Of a DNA stretch of 64,000 bases, positions 27,084-36,159 are shown in pieces; positions within the stretch are counted from its first letter, which is position 1; each line of letters starts with the position of its first letter. Source of the DNA: Clostridium sp. BJN0001 (GTDB taxonomy: Bacteria; Bacillota; Clostridia; Clostridiales; Clostridiaceae); NCBI RefSeq assembly GCF_022869825.1, contig NZ_CP094971.1:1489501-1553500 (forward strand), written 5' to 3'. A model generated the notes under the pieces. That model had not been told where the DNA came from, searched no databases, and saw only the letters and a list, made by a program, of their open reading frames with translations. A program made the translations under genes and the position numbers.

Positions 27084-28017
27084 AATATCCCCCATACATT
27101 TTAAATAATTTATTTGAATCTTCAATAAGTTCTTCTATTATTTCTTTACATGTCTCTTCTTTCTTTACAAGACCTGCAATCTGACCTGACATAAGAGAGC
27201 CATTTTCTACATCTCCATCAACAACTGCTTTTTTAAGACAACCAATTCCTATTCTTTCTACGTCCTCTATACTTGCTCCTTCTTTTTCAAGTTTCATATA
27301 TAATCTTGCAAGTTTATTTTTTAATACTCTTACTGGATGGCCAGTAGATCTTCCAGTTACTTCTGTATCTATATCTTTTGCTTTTAAAACTTTATCTTTA
27401 TAATTCTGATGTACATTACATTCTTTTGCTACTAAGAATCTAGTTCCGAGCTGAACTCCTTCAGCGCCAAGCATAAAAGTTGCTGCCATTCCTCTTCCAT
27501 CGCCAATTCCACCTGCTGCAATTACAGGTATCTTAACAGCATCTTTCACTTGAGGAAGTAAAGCCATAGTTGTAAGACTTCCTATATGTCCTCCAGATTC
27601 AGTTCCTTCTGCAACTACTGCATCTGCTCCTAATCTTTCCATTCGTTTTGCAAGTCCTACAGATGCTACAACTGGAATTACTTTTATTCCATGCTCTTTC
27701 CATTTATCCATGTATTTTCCCGGGCTGCCTGCGCCTGTTGTAACAACTTTTACTCCTTCTTCACAAACAAGATTAGCTATCTCTAAAACATTTTCAGCCA
27801 TAAGCATTATGTTTACTCCAAATGGCTTATCAGTCATTTTTTTAGCTTTTCTTATTTCTTCTCGTACCCATTCAGTAGGTGCAGCTCCTGTAATTATTCC
27901 AAGACCTCCTGCATTACTTACAGCAGATGCAAGTGATGCATCTGCAATTCTTGCCATACCACCTTGAAATATTGGATATTTTATGTTAAGTAATTCACAG
28001 ACTCTATTTTTTATCAT
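27073..28017 (-). CDS. fabK: Enoyl-ACP reductase II FabK (FMN-dependent)
   Basis: It performs the last step of each elongation round. The 314-residue protein is a nitronate-monooxygenase-fold flavoprotein with [21 protein letters not shown] at the N-terminus, GAGSPGKYM (about 97-105), the [13 protein letters not shown] loop with its His, and the FMN phosphate site [14 protein letters not shown] (about 169-182). FabK is the triclosan-insensitive enoyl reductase of streptococci and clostridia, and FabI is not seen here. Genome context (fabH upstream, fabD downstream) supports FabK over a nitronate monooxygenase. Confidence 0.93.
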   Translation of the reverse strand: MIKNRVCELLNIKYPIFQGGMARIADASLASAVSNAGGLGIITGAAPTEWVREEIRKAKKMTDKPFGVNIMLMAENVLEIANLVCEEGVKVVTTGAGSPGKYMDKWKEHGIKVIPVVASVGLAKRMERLGADAVVAEGTESGGHIGSLTTMALLPQVKDAVKIPVIAAGGIGDGRGMAATFMLGAEGVQLGTRFLVAKECNVHQNYKDKVLKAKDIDTEVTGRSTGHPVRVLKNKLARLYMKLEKEGASIEDVERIGIGCLKKAVVDGDVENGSLMSGQIAGLVKKEETCKEIIEELIEDSNKLFKMYGGYYEK

Positions 28018-28116
28018 CTTATTAACCCCTCCATGATTTCTTTTTTATATTCTACTATTATTAGTATATTTTATCAATTTATATAAGAATAATTAAAAAT
28101 AAGTTTACATTTACAC

Positions 28117-29091
28117 TTACCATTCAATAAGCGTTGAAGCATAAGTAAGTCCTCCTCCAAATGCTACTAAAATAATCTTATCTCCTTTTTTAATAAGATT
28201 TTTTTCATAACATTCACATAATGCAATAGGTTCAGATGCTGCCGATGTATTTGCTACTCTGTCAATATTTATAAAAAACTTATCTATATCTAAATTTAAT
28301 TTTTTTGCAGTATAAGTTATAATTCTTTTATTTGCTTGATGTGGAATTATAAATTTTATATTTTCAAGTTTTTCATCGTTATATTCGAGTGCTTTTAGAA
28401 TTGCTTCTCTCATTGCATTTACAGCAAATTTAAATACTTCTCTTCCATTCATTCTAATAAATGGATCCTTTTTAATAATAGATTCTGCAAACGGTGAATC
28501 TAAATCTCTTGCTCCAACTTCAAGTGCACTGCTTTTACTTCCTAATGCGCGAAGATATGATCTTTTTACGACTCCTCTATCACATCCTTCTTGAAGAATA
28601 CATGCACCAGCACCGTCTCCAAAAAGAACACATGTTGATCTGTCTTTCCAATCAATAAGTTTTGATAGAACTTCTGCTCCAATTACTAAAGCATTTTTAT
28701 ATCCATTAACCATCATCATACTTTTAGCTATTTCAATTCCATAAACAAATCCAGAACATGCAACACTTATATCAAAGCACGCTGCATCTTGTGCATTTAA
28801 TTTATCCTGAAGAATACATGCAACAGATGGAACAAATTTATCAGGACTTATAGTCGCTACAATTATCAAATCAAGATCTTCTCCTCTTAAATTAGCATCT
28901 TTTAATGCTTTTAAGGAAGCTTTATATGCTATATCTGAAGTATCTTCATTTTTTGATATTCTTCTTGTATTTATTCCAGTTCTCTCAACTATCCATTCAT
29001 TATCAGTATCTACGATTTTTGATAAATCTTCATTTGATACTATAAAATCTGGAACGTATGAACCAAGCCCCTTAATTCCTATATTTTTCAT
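28117..29091 (-). CDS. fabH: Beta-ketoacyl-ACP synthase III FabH
   Basis: It condenses an acyl-CoA primer with malonyl-ACP and so sets chain initiation. The 324-residue protein has the nucleophile cysteine in VACSGFVYG (about 110), His in IPHQANKRI (about 250) and Asn in VANTSAASEP (about 280), the FabH triad. It is the first enzyme gene after fabT. The 99-base gap to fabK, where acpP often lies, contains no open frame with a ribosome-binding site. Confidence 0.95.
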   Translation of the reverse strand: MKNIGIKGLGSYVPDFIVSNEDLSKIVDTDNEWIVERTGINTRRISKNEDTSDIAYKASLKALKDANLRGEDLDLIIVATISPDKFVPSVACILQDKLNAQDAACFDISVACSGFVYGIEIAKSMMMVNGYKNALVIGAEVLSKLIDWKDRSTCVLFGDGAGACILQEGCDRGVVKRSYLRALGSKSSALEVGARDLDSPFAESIIKKDPFIRMNGREVFKFAVNAMREAILKALEYNDEKLENIKFIIPHQANKRIITYTAKKLNLDIDKFFINIDRVANTSAASEPIALCECYEKNLIKKGDKIILVAFGGGLTYASTLIEW

Positions 29092-29102
29092 TGCAATCTC
29101 CT

Positions 29103-29549
29103 TTATTTTTCTAATTTCGAATTAATAAATTCATTTATTTTCTTTAATGAAGAAAATAATATTTTCTGTTCTTTTTCGCTTAATCCCTCAACTGATGTAT
29201 TTACCATCTCTCTATGAAATCTTGAATGAAGTCTATATGCAAGTCTTCCTTTATGTGTAAGTGTAATAAGTACGACTCTTCTATCTTCTTCAATTCTTTT
29301 TCTTTCTACATATCCTTTTTTTATTAGTTTCCCAACACCTGTTGTTAATGTACTTACAGTAATGTTTAATATTTGTGCAACTTCTGTCATTGTTTTTTTA
29401 CTATACATTCCAATTGCTTCAATTGTATGTATCTCTGTTATCGATAGATCCTTAAGTACTCCTTTTTTCAGAGTATTTTCTTCCATCTGCAGAATATCAT
29501 TAAACAGCAGTACAAGTAACTCATTTATCTCTTTCTGTGTTTTATCCAT
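29103..29549 (-). CDS. fabT: MarR-family regulator of fatty-acid synthesis, FabT-like
   Basis: The 148-residue protein has the MarR winged helix (SITEIHTIEAIG, recognition helix about 62-78 with ILNITVSTLTTGVGKL, wing with RKRIEEDRRVVLITLT). It heads the fab operon and the promoter contains a palindrome identical in core to the streptococcal FabT box, so autoregulation with long-chain acyl-ACP as corepressor is likely by analogy. ATG at 29549 has AGAGG upstream; the 24 codons before it overlap the promoter and are not coding. Confidence 0.9.
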   Translation of the reverse strand: MDKTQKEINELLVLLFNDILQMEENTLKKGVLKDLSITEIHTIEAIGMYSKKTMTEVAQILNITVSTLTTGVGKLIKKGYVERKRIEEDRRVVLITLTHKGRLAYRLHSRFHREMVNTSVEGLSEKEQKILFSSLKKINEFINSKLEK

Positions 29550-29591
29550 TTTTTTACCTCTTTGAATAAATGTGTTAAATTTTGTTAAAAT

Positions 29592-29634
29592 ACTTTGATA
29601 ATCAAAATATACTATATTCAAAATAAATTGTCAA
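29592..29634 (-). promoter_or_regulatory. fab operon promoter with FabT-type operator
   Basis: On the minus strand TTGACA (29629-29634), a 17-base spacer, and TATATT (29606-29611) form a good sigma-A promoter. The perfect palindrome TTTGATTATCAAA (29594-29606; 17-bp box 29592-29608) covers the downstream edge of -10. It fits the known FabT consensus AnTTTGATTATCAAAnT. A further half-like stretch, TTTGATAAATTA, lies upstream of -35. Confidence 0.85.
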
Positions 29635-29690
29635 TAATTTATCAAATTATATTAACATAATATATAATTCTTTTTTAATTATTTTAACTA

Positions 29691-29699
29691 TGATATAAT
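29691..29699 (+). promoter_or_regulatory. Extended -10 promoter of the GerMN lipoprotein gene
   Basis: TGATATAAT on the plus strand (hexamer 29694-29699) has the TGn extension and lies about 50 bases before the start. The -35 region is a T run with no clear hexamer. It is back to back with the fab promoter. Confidence 0.5.
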
Positions 29700-29747
29700 C
29701 TTTATGATGTAATAATTAAATTATATGATAAAAGAGGAGGTATTCCT

Positions 29748-30359
29748 ATGAAAAAGAAATTATTTTTAGTATCTACACTTATCATAAGTAGTCTTTTTTT
29801 AATTTCATGTACTTCAAACAAAAATTTAGCAACTGATACATCATCAGAATCAAATGATATTTCTGAAAGTACTGAAGAAAGTTCTCCAGCAGCAGATAAT
29901 AAATCGAAATCTGAAGAAAAAGACGATACTAAAGTTGCTGAAAAAAAAGTTTCTCTGTATATTTACACAGAAGATGCTAACTCAATGGAACTTCAGCAAT
30001 CTAAAGCAATTGAAATTAATGAAAATGCAAGTTTATCTGACAAGCTTAAATATTTAGCTGATGGAATATCAAAAAATAATTTTGATTCTCTTCCAATCGA
30101 AGTTAAATCTATAGATAAAGTAGGAGACAAAACTATTGCAACCATTAATCTTAAAGATCCATCTAATAAGAAAAATGCATGGTATCAAATGCTTCAAGGC
30201 TCTACAGGCGGTCAGATAACATCTGATACTTTAATTGAAACATTTATTCAGACTAAATATAAAGGTGAGTGGATAGATGGCGTTACATTCTTAATGAATG
30301 GAGCTAAAATAGAAGCAGAACATGCTCCTACACTTTCTGATACAGTTTATAGAAATTAA
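29748..30359 (+). CDS. GerMN-domain lipoprotein
   Basis: The 203-residue protein has a signal peptide with lipobox LISC (cysteine at residue 21). A Ser/Glu/Lys-rich linker (about 22-65) follows, and then a single GerMN-like module (about 68-195) with VSLYIYTEDANSMEL and GKIEAEHAPTLS-type ending. It should be anchored outside the membrane. GerMN modules occur in the spore germination protein GerM and in LpqB, where they bind cell-wall or protein partners; the exact role here is unknown. GAGGAGG precedes ATG. It is monocistronic, with a terminator 2 bases after the stop. Confidence 0.8.
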   Translation: MKKKLFLVSTLIISSLFLISCTSNKNLATDTSSESNDISESTEESSPAADNKSKSEEKDDTKVAEKKVSLYIYTEDANSMELQQSKAIEINENASLSDKLKYLADGISKNNFDSLPIEVKSIDKVGDKTIATINLKDPSNKKNAWYQMLQGSTGGQITSDTLIETFIQTKYKGEWIDGVTFLMNGAKIEAEHAPTLSDTVYRN

Positions 30360-30360
30360 A

Positions 30361-30402
30361 AAAAATGTTACAAAAGAACAAAAATTCTTTTGTAACATTT
30401 TT
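30361..30402. terminator. Bidirectional terminator between GerMN lipoprotein and aminotransferase genes
   Basis: A perfect 18-bp stem (30361-30378 with 30385-30402) has a 6-base loop. A runs on one side and T runs on the other serve both converging genes. Confidence 0.9.
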
Positions 30403-30418
30403 AATTTAACTTAAACAA

Positions 30419-31585
30419 TTATTTATTTTTCTTATATTTTTTCAATTCTGATAATCTCTTTAAAGCTTCTTTTAAAGTATCATCTTTTTTTGCAAAATGA
30501 AATCTTATATATTTATTTATATTTTCTTTAAAAAAGCTTGAGCCAGGCACTCCAGCGACTCCAATATTTTTAATAAGCCATGTAGCAAACTCATTATCAT
30601 CATCAAATCCAAACTCAGATATATCAACCATTACATAATACGCTCCTTGAGGATTAAAATATTTTAATCCAATTTTATCAAGCCCTTTTGTAAATAGCTC
30701 TCTTTTCTCTGTATACAATTTAGTAAGATTTTCATAATAATCATCTTTAAAGTTAAGTCCTGTAACTGCTGCTTCCTGAAGTGGTGCAGCTGCCCCTACA
30801 GTTAGAAAATCGTGAACCTGTTTGCATCTTTTAATTATATTTTTATCTGCAATTACATACCCTAGTCTCCATCCTGTTATTGAATATGTTTTTGATAATG
30901 AGCTACATGAAATTGTTCTCTCTTTCATTCCAGGAAGAGATGCCATATAAATATGCTTATATGGAGGATAAACTATATGCTCATAAACTTCGTCTGTTAT
31001 TACATACGTATCAAATTCTTTTGCCAAATCTGCTATGTATAAAAGTTCTTCTTTTGAAAACACTTTTCCTGTTGGATTAGAAGGATTACATAATATAAGT
31101 GCTTTAGGATTCTCTCTAAAAGCATCTCTTAATTCATCTTTATCAAAGTTAAAATATGGTGGCTTAAGTTCTACATAAATAGGTGTACATCCTGATAAAA
31201 TTGCATCAGCTGCATAATTTTCATAAAATGGTGAAAACACAATAACTTTATCATCGCTATTACATACACTCATCATTGCAGTCATCATAGCTTCAGTGCT
31301 TCCACATGTAACAACTATATTTTCATCCGGATTTATATCTATATTCATAAACTTGTTCTGTTTGCAAGCTAATGCTTCTCTAAAATTTTTAGCTCCCCAT
31401 GTAACAGAATACTGATGTGGTCCCTTATCTGCAACTTCTTTAAGCCTGTTTGTAATTTCCTTTGGTGGATCAAAATCTGGAAAACCTTGAGATAAATTTA
31501 TTGCTCCATACTTATTTGATATTCTTGTCATTTTTCTTATGACTGATTCAGTAAAACCATCAAGTCTTTTACTTAATTCTTTCAT
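30419..31585 (-). CDS. Class I/II PLP-dependent aminotransferase
   Basis: The 388-residue fold-type I aminotransferase has NLSQGFPDFDPP at the N-terminus, the Asn/Pro signature NPSNPTGKVF (about 163-172), and the PLP lysine in SSLSKTYSITGWRLG (about 230). The C-terminal arginine lies in YIRFHFAKKDD. The pattern resembles the methionine/kynurenine/glutamine aminotransferase group (YbdL type) more than aspartate aminotransferase, but the substrate cannot be set. ATG at 31585 has GAGGGGG upstream. It stands alone between two terminators. Confidence 0.85.
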   Translation of the reverse strand: MKELSKRLDGFTESVIRKMTRISNKYGAINLSQGFPDFDPPKEITNRLKEVADKGPHQYSVTWGAKNFREALACKQNKFMNIDINPDENIVVTCGSTEAMMTAMMSVCNSDDKVIVFSPFYENYAADAILSGCTPIYVELKPPYFNFDKDELRDAFRENPKALILCNPSNPTGKVFSKEELLYIADLAKEFDTYVITDEVYEHIVYPPYKHIYMASLPGMKERTISCSSLSKTYSITGWRLGYVIADKNIIKRCKQVHDFLTVGAAAPLQEAAVTGLNFKDDYYENLTKLYTEKRELFTKGLDKIGLKYFNPQGAYYVMVDISEFGFDDDNEFATWLIKNIGVAGVPGSSFFKENINKYIRFHFAKKDDTLKEALKRLSELKKYKKNK

Positions 31586-31692
31586 AATTTTCCCCCTCTT
31601 TTTCATATAAAATTCTATTAAATTAACAGAATCCTTTTATATATTATTGCATATTTTTTGATATATTACTATTATTTATAACAATATAACAC

Positions 31693-31736
31693 AAAATAGG
31701 TTGCTGCACTAAATTATTAGTGCAACAACCTATTTT
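31693..31736 (-). terminator. Terminator of the purine operon
   Basis: A 20-bp stem with one mismatch (31693-31712 with 31717-31736) has a 4-base loop. It lies 20 bases past the purD stop on the minus strand and ends in TTTT. It also falls upstream of the aminotransferase gene. Confidence 0.85.
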
Positions 31737-31755
31737 TGTCGAAAAATATTGTAAT

Positions 31756-33006
31756 TTATTTAAAAGTACCTATATCTTTTCTATAATAAGCACCATCAAA
31801 CTTAACATATTTTAAATTGCTATATGCGTCATCTCTTGCTTCAGATTCATCTTTACCCATTCCTATAACTGAAAGAACTCTTCCCCCATTAGTTTTTAAA
31901 ACAGAATCTTCTTTTTTAGCTCCTGCAAAGAAAACTTTGCTCTTTATTTCTTTATCTATTTTTATTTCATATCCTTTATTATATTTTAAAGGATAACCTT
32001 TTGATGCGAGCACTACATTTATGCATACACCTTTTTTCCAAGTAACATTTTCTTCAGATAGTTTTTCATCAATAGATGCTTCTATTAAATCTACAAGATC
32101 ACTATCCATCAAATATAATACTGACTGAGTTTCAGGATCTCCCATTCTTACATTATATTCAAGAAGATATACTCCTTTTTTAGTCATCATAAGTCCAAAG
32201 AAAATTATTCCATGATAATCAAATCCCTCTTCTTTAATTCCTTCAAGAGTTTTACTCATAATATTTTCTTTAAAATCTTTTAATATATCAGAAGTAACAA
32301 AAGGATTTGGTGCAACTGCTCCCATACCACCTGTATTAGGTCCTTTTCCACCATCGTATATCTGTTTATGATCTTTAGCTGATATAAAAGGCACTATAAC
32401 ATTTCCATCAGTAATAGATAAAATTGATGCTTCTACTCCTTCTAAGAATTCCTCAATTATAATCTTTTTACCTGCACCATTAAATATATCATCAATCATA
32501 TATGCTTTAACTTCTTTTTGTGCTTCTTCTTTAGTAGCACATATTGAAACGCCTTTACCTGCTGCAAGTCCATCAGCTTTTATAACTGCTGGATATGGAC
32601 ATGTCTCTAAATATTTTAAAGCTTTATCTGCATCAGTAAATTTCTCATAAGCTGCAGTTTTTACCCCATATTTTTTCATAAATTCTTTTGAAAAGCTCTT
32701 GCTTCCTTCAAGCATAGCAGCTTTTTTAGATGGTCCAAATATTCTAAGTCCTTCATTTTTAAATGTATCAACAATTCCGCAAGTTAAAGGATCCTCTGGT
32801 CCTACAACTGTTAAATCTATTTTATTGTCTTTTGCAAATTTAAGTAAGTCTTCTATTTTAGTTAAATTTACATTTTCGCACTTATCTTCAATTGCAGTTC
32901 CTCCATTTCCAGGAGCTACATATATTTTTTCTACATTTTTATTCTGAGCCATTTTCCATGCAAGTGCATGTTCTCTTCCACCTGATCCTATTAAAAGTAT
33001 CTTCAT
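31756..33006 (-). CDS. purD: Phosphoribosylamine-glycine ligase (GAR synthetase)
   Basis: It makes glycinamide ribonucleotide from phosphoribosylamine, glycine and ATP, the second step of purine synthesis. The 416-residue ATP-grasp enzyme has the N-terminal LLIGSGGREHALAW, the ATP loop IKADGLAAGKGVSI, GGKGPNTGGMGA, and the metal site in LEYNVRMGDPETQ. It is last in the pur operon, 24 bases after purH, with GGAGG before ATG. Confidence 0.97.
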   Translation of the reverse strand: MKILLIGSGGREHALAWKMAQNKNVEKIYVAPGNGGTAIEDKCENVNLTKIEDLLKFAKDNKIDLTVVGPEDPLTCGIVDTFKNEGLRIFGPSKKAAMLEGSKSFSKEFMKKYGVKTAAYEKFTDADKALKYLETCPYPAVIKADGLAAGKGVSICATKEEAQKEVKAYMIDDIFNGAGKKIIIEEFLEGVEASILSITDGNVIVPFISAKDHKQIYDGGKGPNTGGMGAVAPNPFVTSDILKDFKENIMSKTLEGIKEEGFDYHGIIFFGLMMTKKGVYLLEYNVRMGDPETQSVLYLMDSDLVDLIEASIDEKLSEENVTWKKGVCINVVLASKGYPLKYNKGYEIKIDKEIKSKVFFAGAKKEDSVLKTNGGRVLSVIGMGKDESEARDDAYSNLKYVKFDGAYYRKDIGTFK

Positions 33007-33030
33007 TTTTTAAGACCTCCAAAACCTATT

Positions 33031-34536
33031 TTAATGTTTAAAATGTCTAAGTCCTGTAAATATCATTGATATTCCATATTTATTACAAACGTCAATTGAT
33101 TCCTGATCTCTTATAGATCCACCTGGCTGAATTATAGCCTTTATTCCTGCTTTTGCTGCATTTTCTGCTACATCTCCAAATGGGAAGAATGCGTCAGATG
33201 CAAGAACAGTTGCTCCTTTTCCTCTTCTAAGAGCATCTTCTGTTGGCCAGATTCTATTAACCTGTCCTCCACCAATTCCAGTTGCAACTCCATCTTTTGC
33301 TACAACAATTGCATTTGATTTAACATATTTTACAACTTTCATTGCAAACATTAAGTCTTTCATTTCACTATCTGTAGGCTGCTTTTCAGTTACATATTTA
33401 ACTTCATCTATTAATTTTTTATCTTCTTCTTGAATAAGCATAGCTCCATCAACTGAAAGCATAGCCATTTTTGCTTTTGGAGTATTATGGAATTTAAGCA
33501 CTCTTAAATTCTTTTTCTTTTTTAATACTTCTAATGCATCATCATCATAATCAGGTGCAGCTATAACTTCAAGGAATATTTTAGCCATTTCTTCAGCTGT
33601 TCTCTTATTTACTTTTCTATTAAATCCAACTATACCTCCAAAAATAGATGTTGGATCAACTTCATAAGCTTTCATATAAGCTTCATAAACATCTTCTCCA
33701 ACAGCTACTCCACATGGTGTGTTATGTTTTAGTGCACAGCATGCAGGTTCAGTAAATTCGTTAGCACATTTCCAAGCGATATCAACATCTTTAAAATTAT
33801 TGTATGATAATTCTTTTCCATTTAATGTTTCAAATGTATTCATTGCACCATCAAGCATTGTTGATGAATATACACAAGCTTTTTGATGAGAATTTTCTCC
33901 ATATCTTAAACCATGCATCTTTTTATAAGAAACAGATAAGTATTCAGGAAATTCTTCAACTCCATCAAGCATAAATTTAGCGATTGCTGCATCATAAGCA
34001 CTCATTAAATTAAACACTTTACCTGCTAAATGTTTCTTTGTATCATAAGAAACTACTCCATCAGCTTCAATTTCATCCATTACTTTTTTGTAATCTTCTT
34101 TATTTGAAATTACAGTTACATCTTGGAAATTCTTAGCAGCAGCTCTTAACATTGTTGGTCCACCAATATCTATGAATTCAACCTTTTCTTCAAATGATAA
34201 ATCTTCTTTAACTTTTTCAAAGAATGGATATAAATTTACAACAACATAATCAATTGGATGAATATTGTTTTCTTTTAAAGTATCCATATGTTCTTTTTTA
34301 TCTCTAATAGCTAAAATTCCTGCATGTACTAATGGGTGAAGTGTTTTTACTCTTCCATCTAACATTTCAGGGAAATTAGTTACCTCTTGAATTTCAATTA
34401 CATCTATTCCATTATCTTTTAAATACTTATATGTACCACCTGTTGAAACTATTTCAACATCTTTAGAAATTAAAAATTTAGCAAAATCTAAAATTCCATC
34501 CTTATCAAAAACACTTATTAAAGCTCTTTTTTTCAT
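33031..34536 (-). CDS. purH: Bifunctional AICAR formyltransferase/IMP cyclohydrolase
   Basis: It performs the last two steps to IMP. The 501-residue protein has an N-terminal MGS-like cyclohydrolase domain ([12 protein letters not shown] and [14 protein letters not shown]) and the C-terminal transformylase domain with [11 protein letters not shown], the KHNTPCGVA stretch (catalytic Lys-His), and [13 protein letters not shown] at 34536 follows AGGAGG; the codon before it is an in-frame TTG. The neighbours are purN and purD. Confidence 0.97.
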   Translation of the reverse strand: MKKRALISVFDKDGILDFAKFLISKDVEIVSTGGTYKYLKDNGIDVIEIQEVTNFPEMLDGRVKTLHPLVHAGILAIRDKKEHMDTLKENNIHPIDYVVVNLYPFFEKVKEDLSFEEKVEFIDIGGPTMLRAAAKNFQDVTVISNKEDYKKVMDEIEADGVVSYDTKKHLAGKVFNLMSAYDAAIAKFMLDGVEEFPEYLSVSYKKMHGLRYGENSHQKACVYSSTMLDGAMNTFETLNGKELSYNNFKDVDIAWKCANEFTEPACCALKHNTPCGVAVGEDVYEAYMKAYEVDPTSIFGGIVGFNRKVNKRTAEEMAKIFLEVIAAPDYDDDALEVLKKKKNLRVLKFHNTPKAKMAMLSVDGAMLIQEEDKKLIDEVKYVTEKQPTDSEMKDLMFAMKVVKYVKSNAIVVAKDGVATGIGGGQVNRIWPTEDALRRGKGATVLASDAFFPFGDVAENAAKAGIKAIIQPGGSIRDQESIDVCNKYGISMIFTGLRHFKH

Positions 34537-34547
34537 CAAAATTCCTC

Positions 34548-35162
34548 CTAATTTTCATTAAGTTTAACTCGCCCATTTATTATTTGAGTTTTACCTTCAC
34601 TTATAAGTTTTATTGCTTTAGGCAAAATCTTATGTTCTTCAATTAAAATTCTTTTCTGAAGTGTTTCAGGATCATCTTCAAAATAAACTGGAACAGCCTT
34701 TTGGAGTATTATTGATCCTCCATCTACTTTTGAATTTACAAAATGAACTGTACATCCTGAATATCTTACACCACTTTTAATTACAGCCTCATGCACATGA
34801 AGTCCATACATCTTAGGGCCACAAAAAGATGGAATAAGAGATGGGTGTATATTGATTATTTTATCAGAAAACTTTTCTAATATTTTACCATCTAAAATTG
34901 ATAAAAAGCCTGCAAGAACAATCAAATCTACTTTTCCATCTACAAGCTCTAATATTTTATCTGAAGATTTTTCTCCATATTCTTTTTTTGAAACAACATA
35001 TGTTTTTATATTATGGGATTTTGCTCTTTCAAGAGCAAAAATCCCATCCTTACTTCCTATTACCATCTCAAGTTTTACATTGAGATATTTACTTTCAGCT
35101 GCATCTATTATTGACTGAAGGTCTGTTCCGCCACCTGAAACAAGTACTGCTATTTTAAACAA
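34548..35162 (-). CDS. purN: Phosphoribosylglycinamide formyltransferase PurN
   Basis: It formylates GAR with 10-formyl-tetrahydrofolate. The 204-residue protein has [13 protein letters not shown] at the N-terminus, the catalytic Asn and His in [11 protein letters not shown] (about 105-115), and Asp in VDGGSIILQ (about 143). Length is typical. The start is TTG at 35162 with GGGGGTGAAGG upstream, overlapping the end of purM by 13 bases, which points to coupled translation. Confidence 0.96.
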   Translation of the reverse strand: MFKIAVLVSGGGTDLQSIIDAAESKYLNVKLEMVIGSKDGIFALERAKSHNIKTYVVSKKEYGEKSSDKILELVDGKVDLIVLAGFLSILDGKILEKFSDKIINIHPSLIPSFCGPKMYGLHVHEAVIKSGVRYSGCTVHFVNSKVDGGSIILQKAVPVYFEDDPETLQKRILIEEHKILPKAIKLISEGKTQIINGRVKLNEN

Positions 35163-36151
35163 ACACCTTCACCCCCAGAGATTACGCTTCCAATTTTGTA
35201 AGCTTTTTCTCCCATTTCATTTAATTCATTTATTATACTTTCTGCATCTTTATTATCTACTGCAAGAACAAATCCAATACCCATATTGAATGTATTATAC
35301 ATATGTTCTTTATCTACACCTTTTTCAACAATTTTGTCAAATATATGAGGCATTTCGTACGAATCTTTCTTTATTACAGCAGTTAAATTTCTTCCATTAA
35401 ACATTCTTGGAACATTTTCAATAAATCCTCCTCCTGTTACGTGAGCCATTCCTTTTATATCAAATTTTTCAAGAAGTTTAAGTACAGGTTTTACATATAT
35501 TTTAGTTGGTTCTAAAAGTGTTTTCCAAACAGGTCTTCCTTCAAAATCTTCATCTAAATCTGTAAAAAGCTTTCTTACTAATGAATATCCATTTGAATGG
35601 ATTCCTGATGAAGCTATTCCTATAAGTGCATTTCCTTCTTCTATTTTACTTCCGTCTATTATCTTATCTTTATCACATACTCCTACTGCAAATCCTGCAA
35701 TATCATATTCACCTTCGCCATAAAATCCAGGCATTTCTGCAGTTTCTCCACCAATTAATGCACAATCTGAATCTACGCATCCGTCTGAAACTCCTTTTAC
35801 AAGGTCAGATGACACTTTGGCTTCAAGCTTTCCACATGCAATATAATCAAGGAAAAATAGTGGCTTTGCTCCATGACATAGTATATCATTTACGCACATA
35901 GCAACACAGTCAATACCAACTGTATCATATTTTCTATTTTTAAATGCAATTTCAAGCTTTGTTCCAACTCCGTCAGTTCCTGAAATTAATACTGGTTTTT
36001 TATAGCCTTCTGGGATTTCAATCATTCCTGCAAAACTTCCAAGACCATTTAAAACATATTCACTCATTGTTCTCTTGGCATATTCCTTTATAAGTTTAAC
36101 TGATTTATATCCTTCCTCTATATTAACTCCGGCTTCTTTATAAGTTATCAT
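35150..36151 (-). CDS. purM: Phosphoribosylformylglycinamidine cyclo-ligase (AIR synthetase)
   Basis: It closes the imidazole ring to give AIR. The 333-residue PurM-fold protein has the N-terminal TYKEAGVNIEEGYKSV, the ATP/metal segment SGTDGVGTKLEIA, GIDCVAMCVNDI and GGETAEMPGFY, and the C-terminal HVTGGGFIENVPR. It precedes purN with a 13-base overlap and follows purF by 8 bases. Confidence 0.97.
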   Translation of the reverse strand: MITYKEAGVNIEEGYKSVKLIKEYAKRTMSEYVLNGLGSFAGMIEIPEGYKKPVLISGTDGVGTKLEIAFKNRKYDTVGIDCVAMCVNDILCHGAKPLFFLDYIACGKLEAKVSSDLVKGVSDGCVDSDCALIGGETAEMPGFYGEGEYDIAGFAVGVCDKDKIIDGSKIEEGNALIGIASSGIHSNGYSLVRKLFTDLDEDFEGRPVWKTLLEPTKIYVKPVLKLLEKFDIKGMAHVTGGGFIENVPRMFNGRNLTAVIKKDSYEMPHIFDKIVEKGVDKEHMYNTFNMGIGFVLAVDNKDAESIINELNEMGEKAYKIGSVISGGEGVCLK

Positions 36152-36159
36152 CTTTTTTC

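Noticed and set aside
28018..28116. A missed acpP between fabH and fabK
   Set aside because: No frame of about 75 codons fits into 99 bases and no DSL motif is encoded there.
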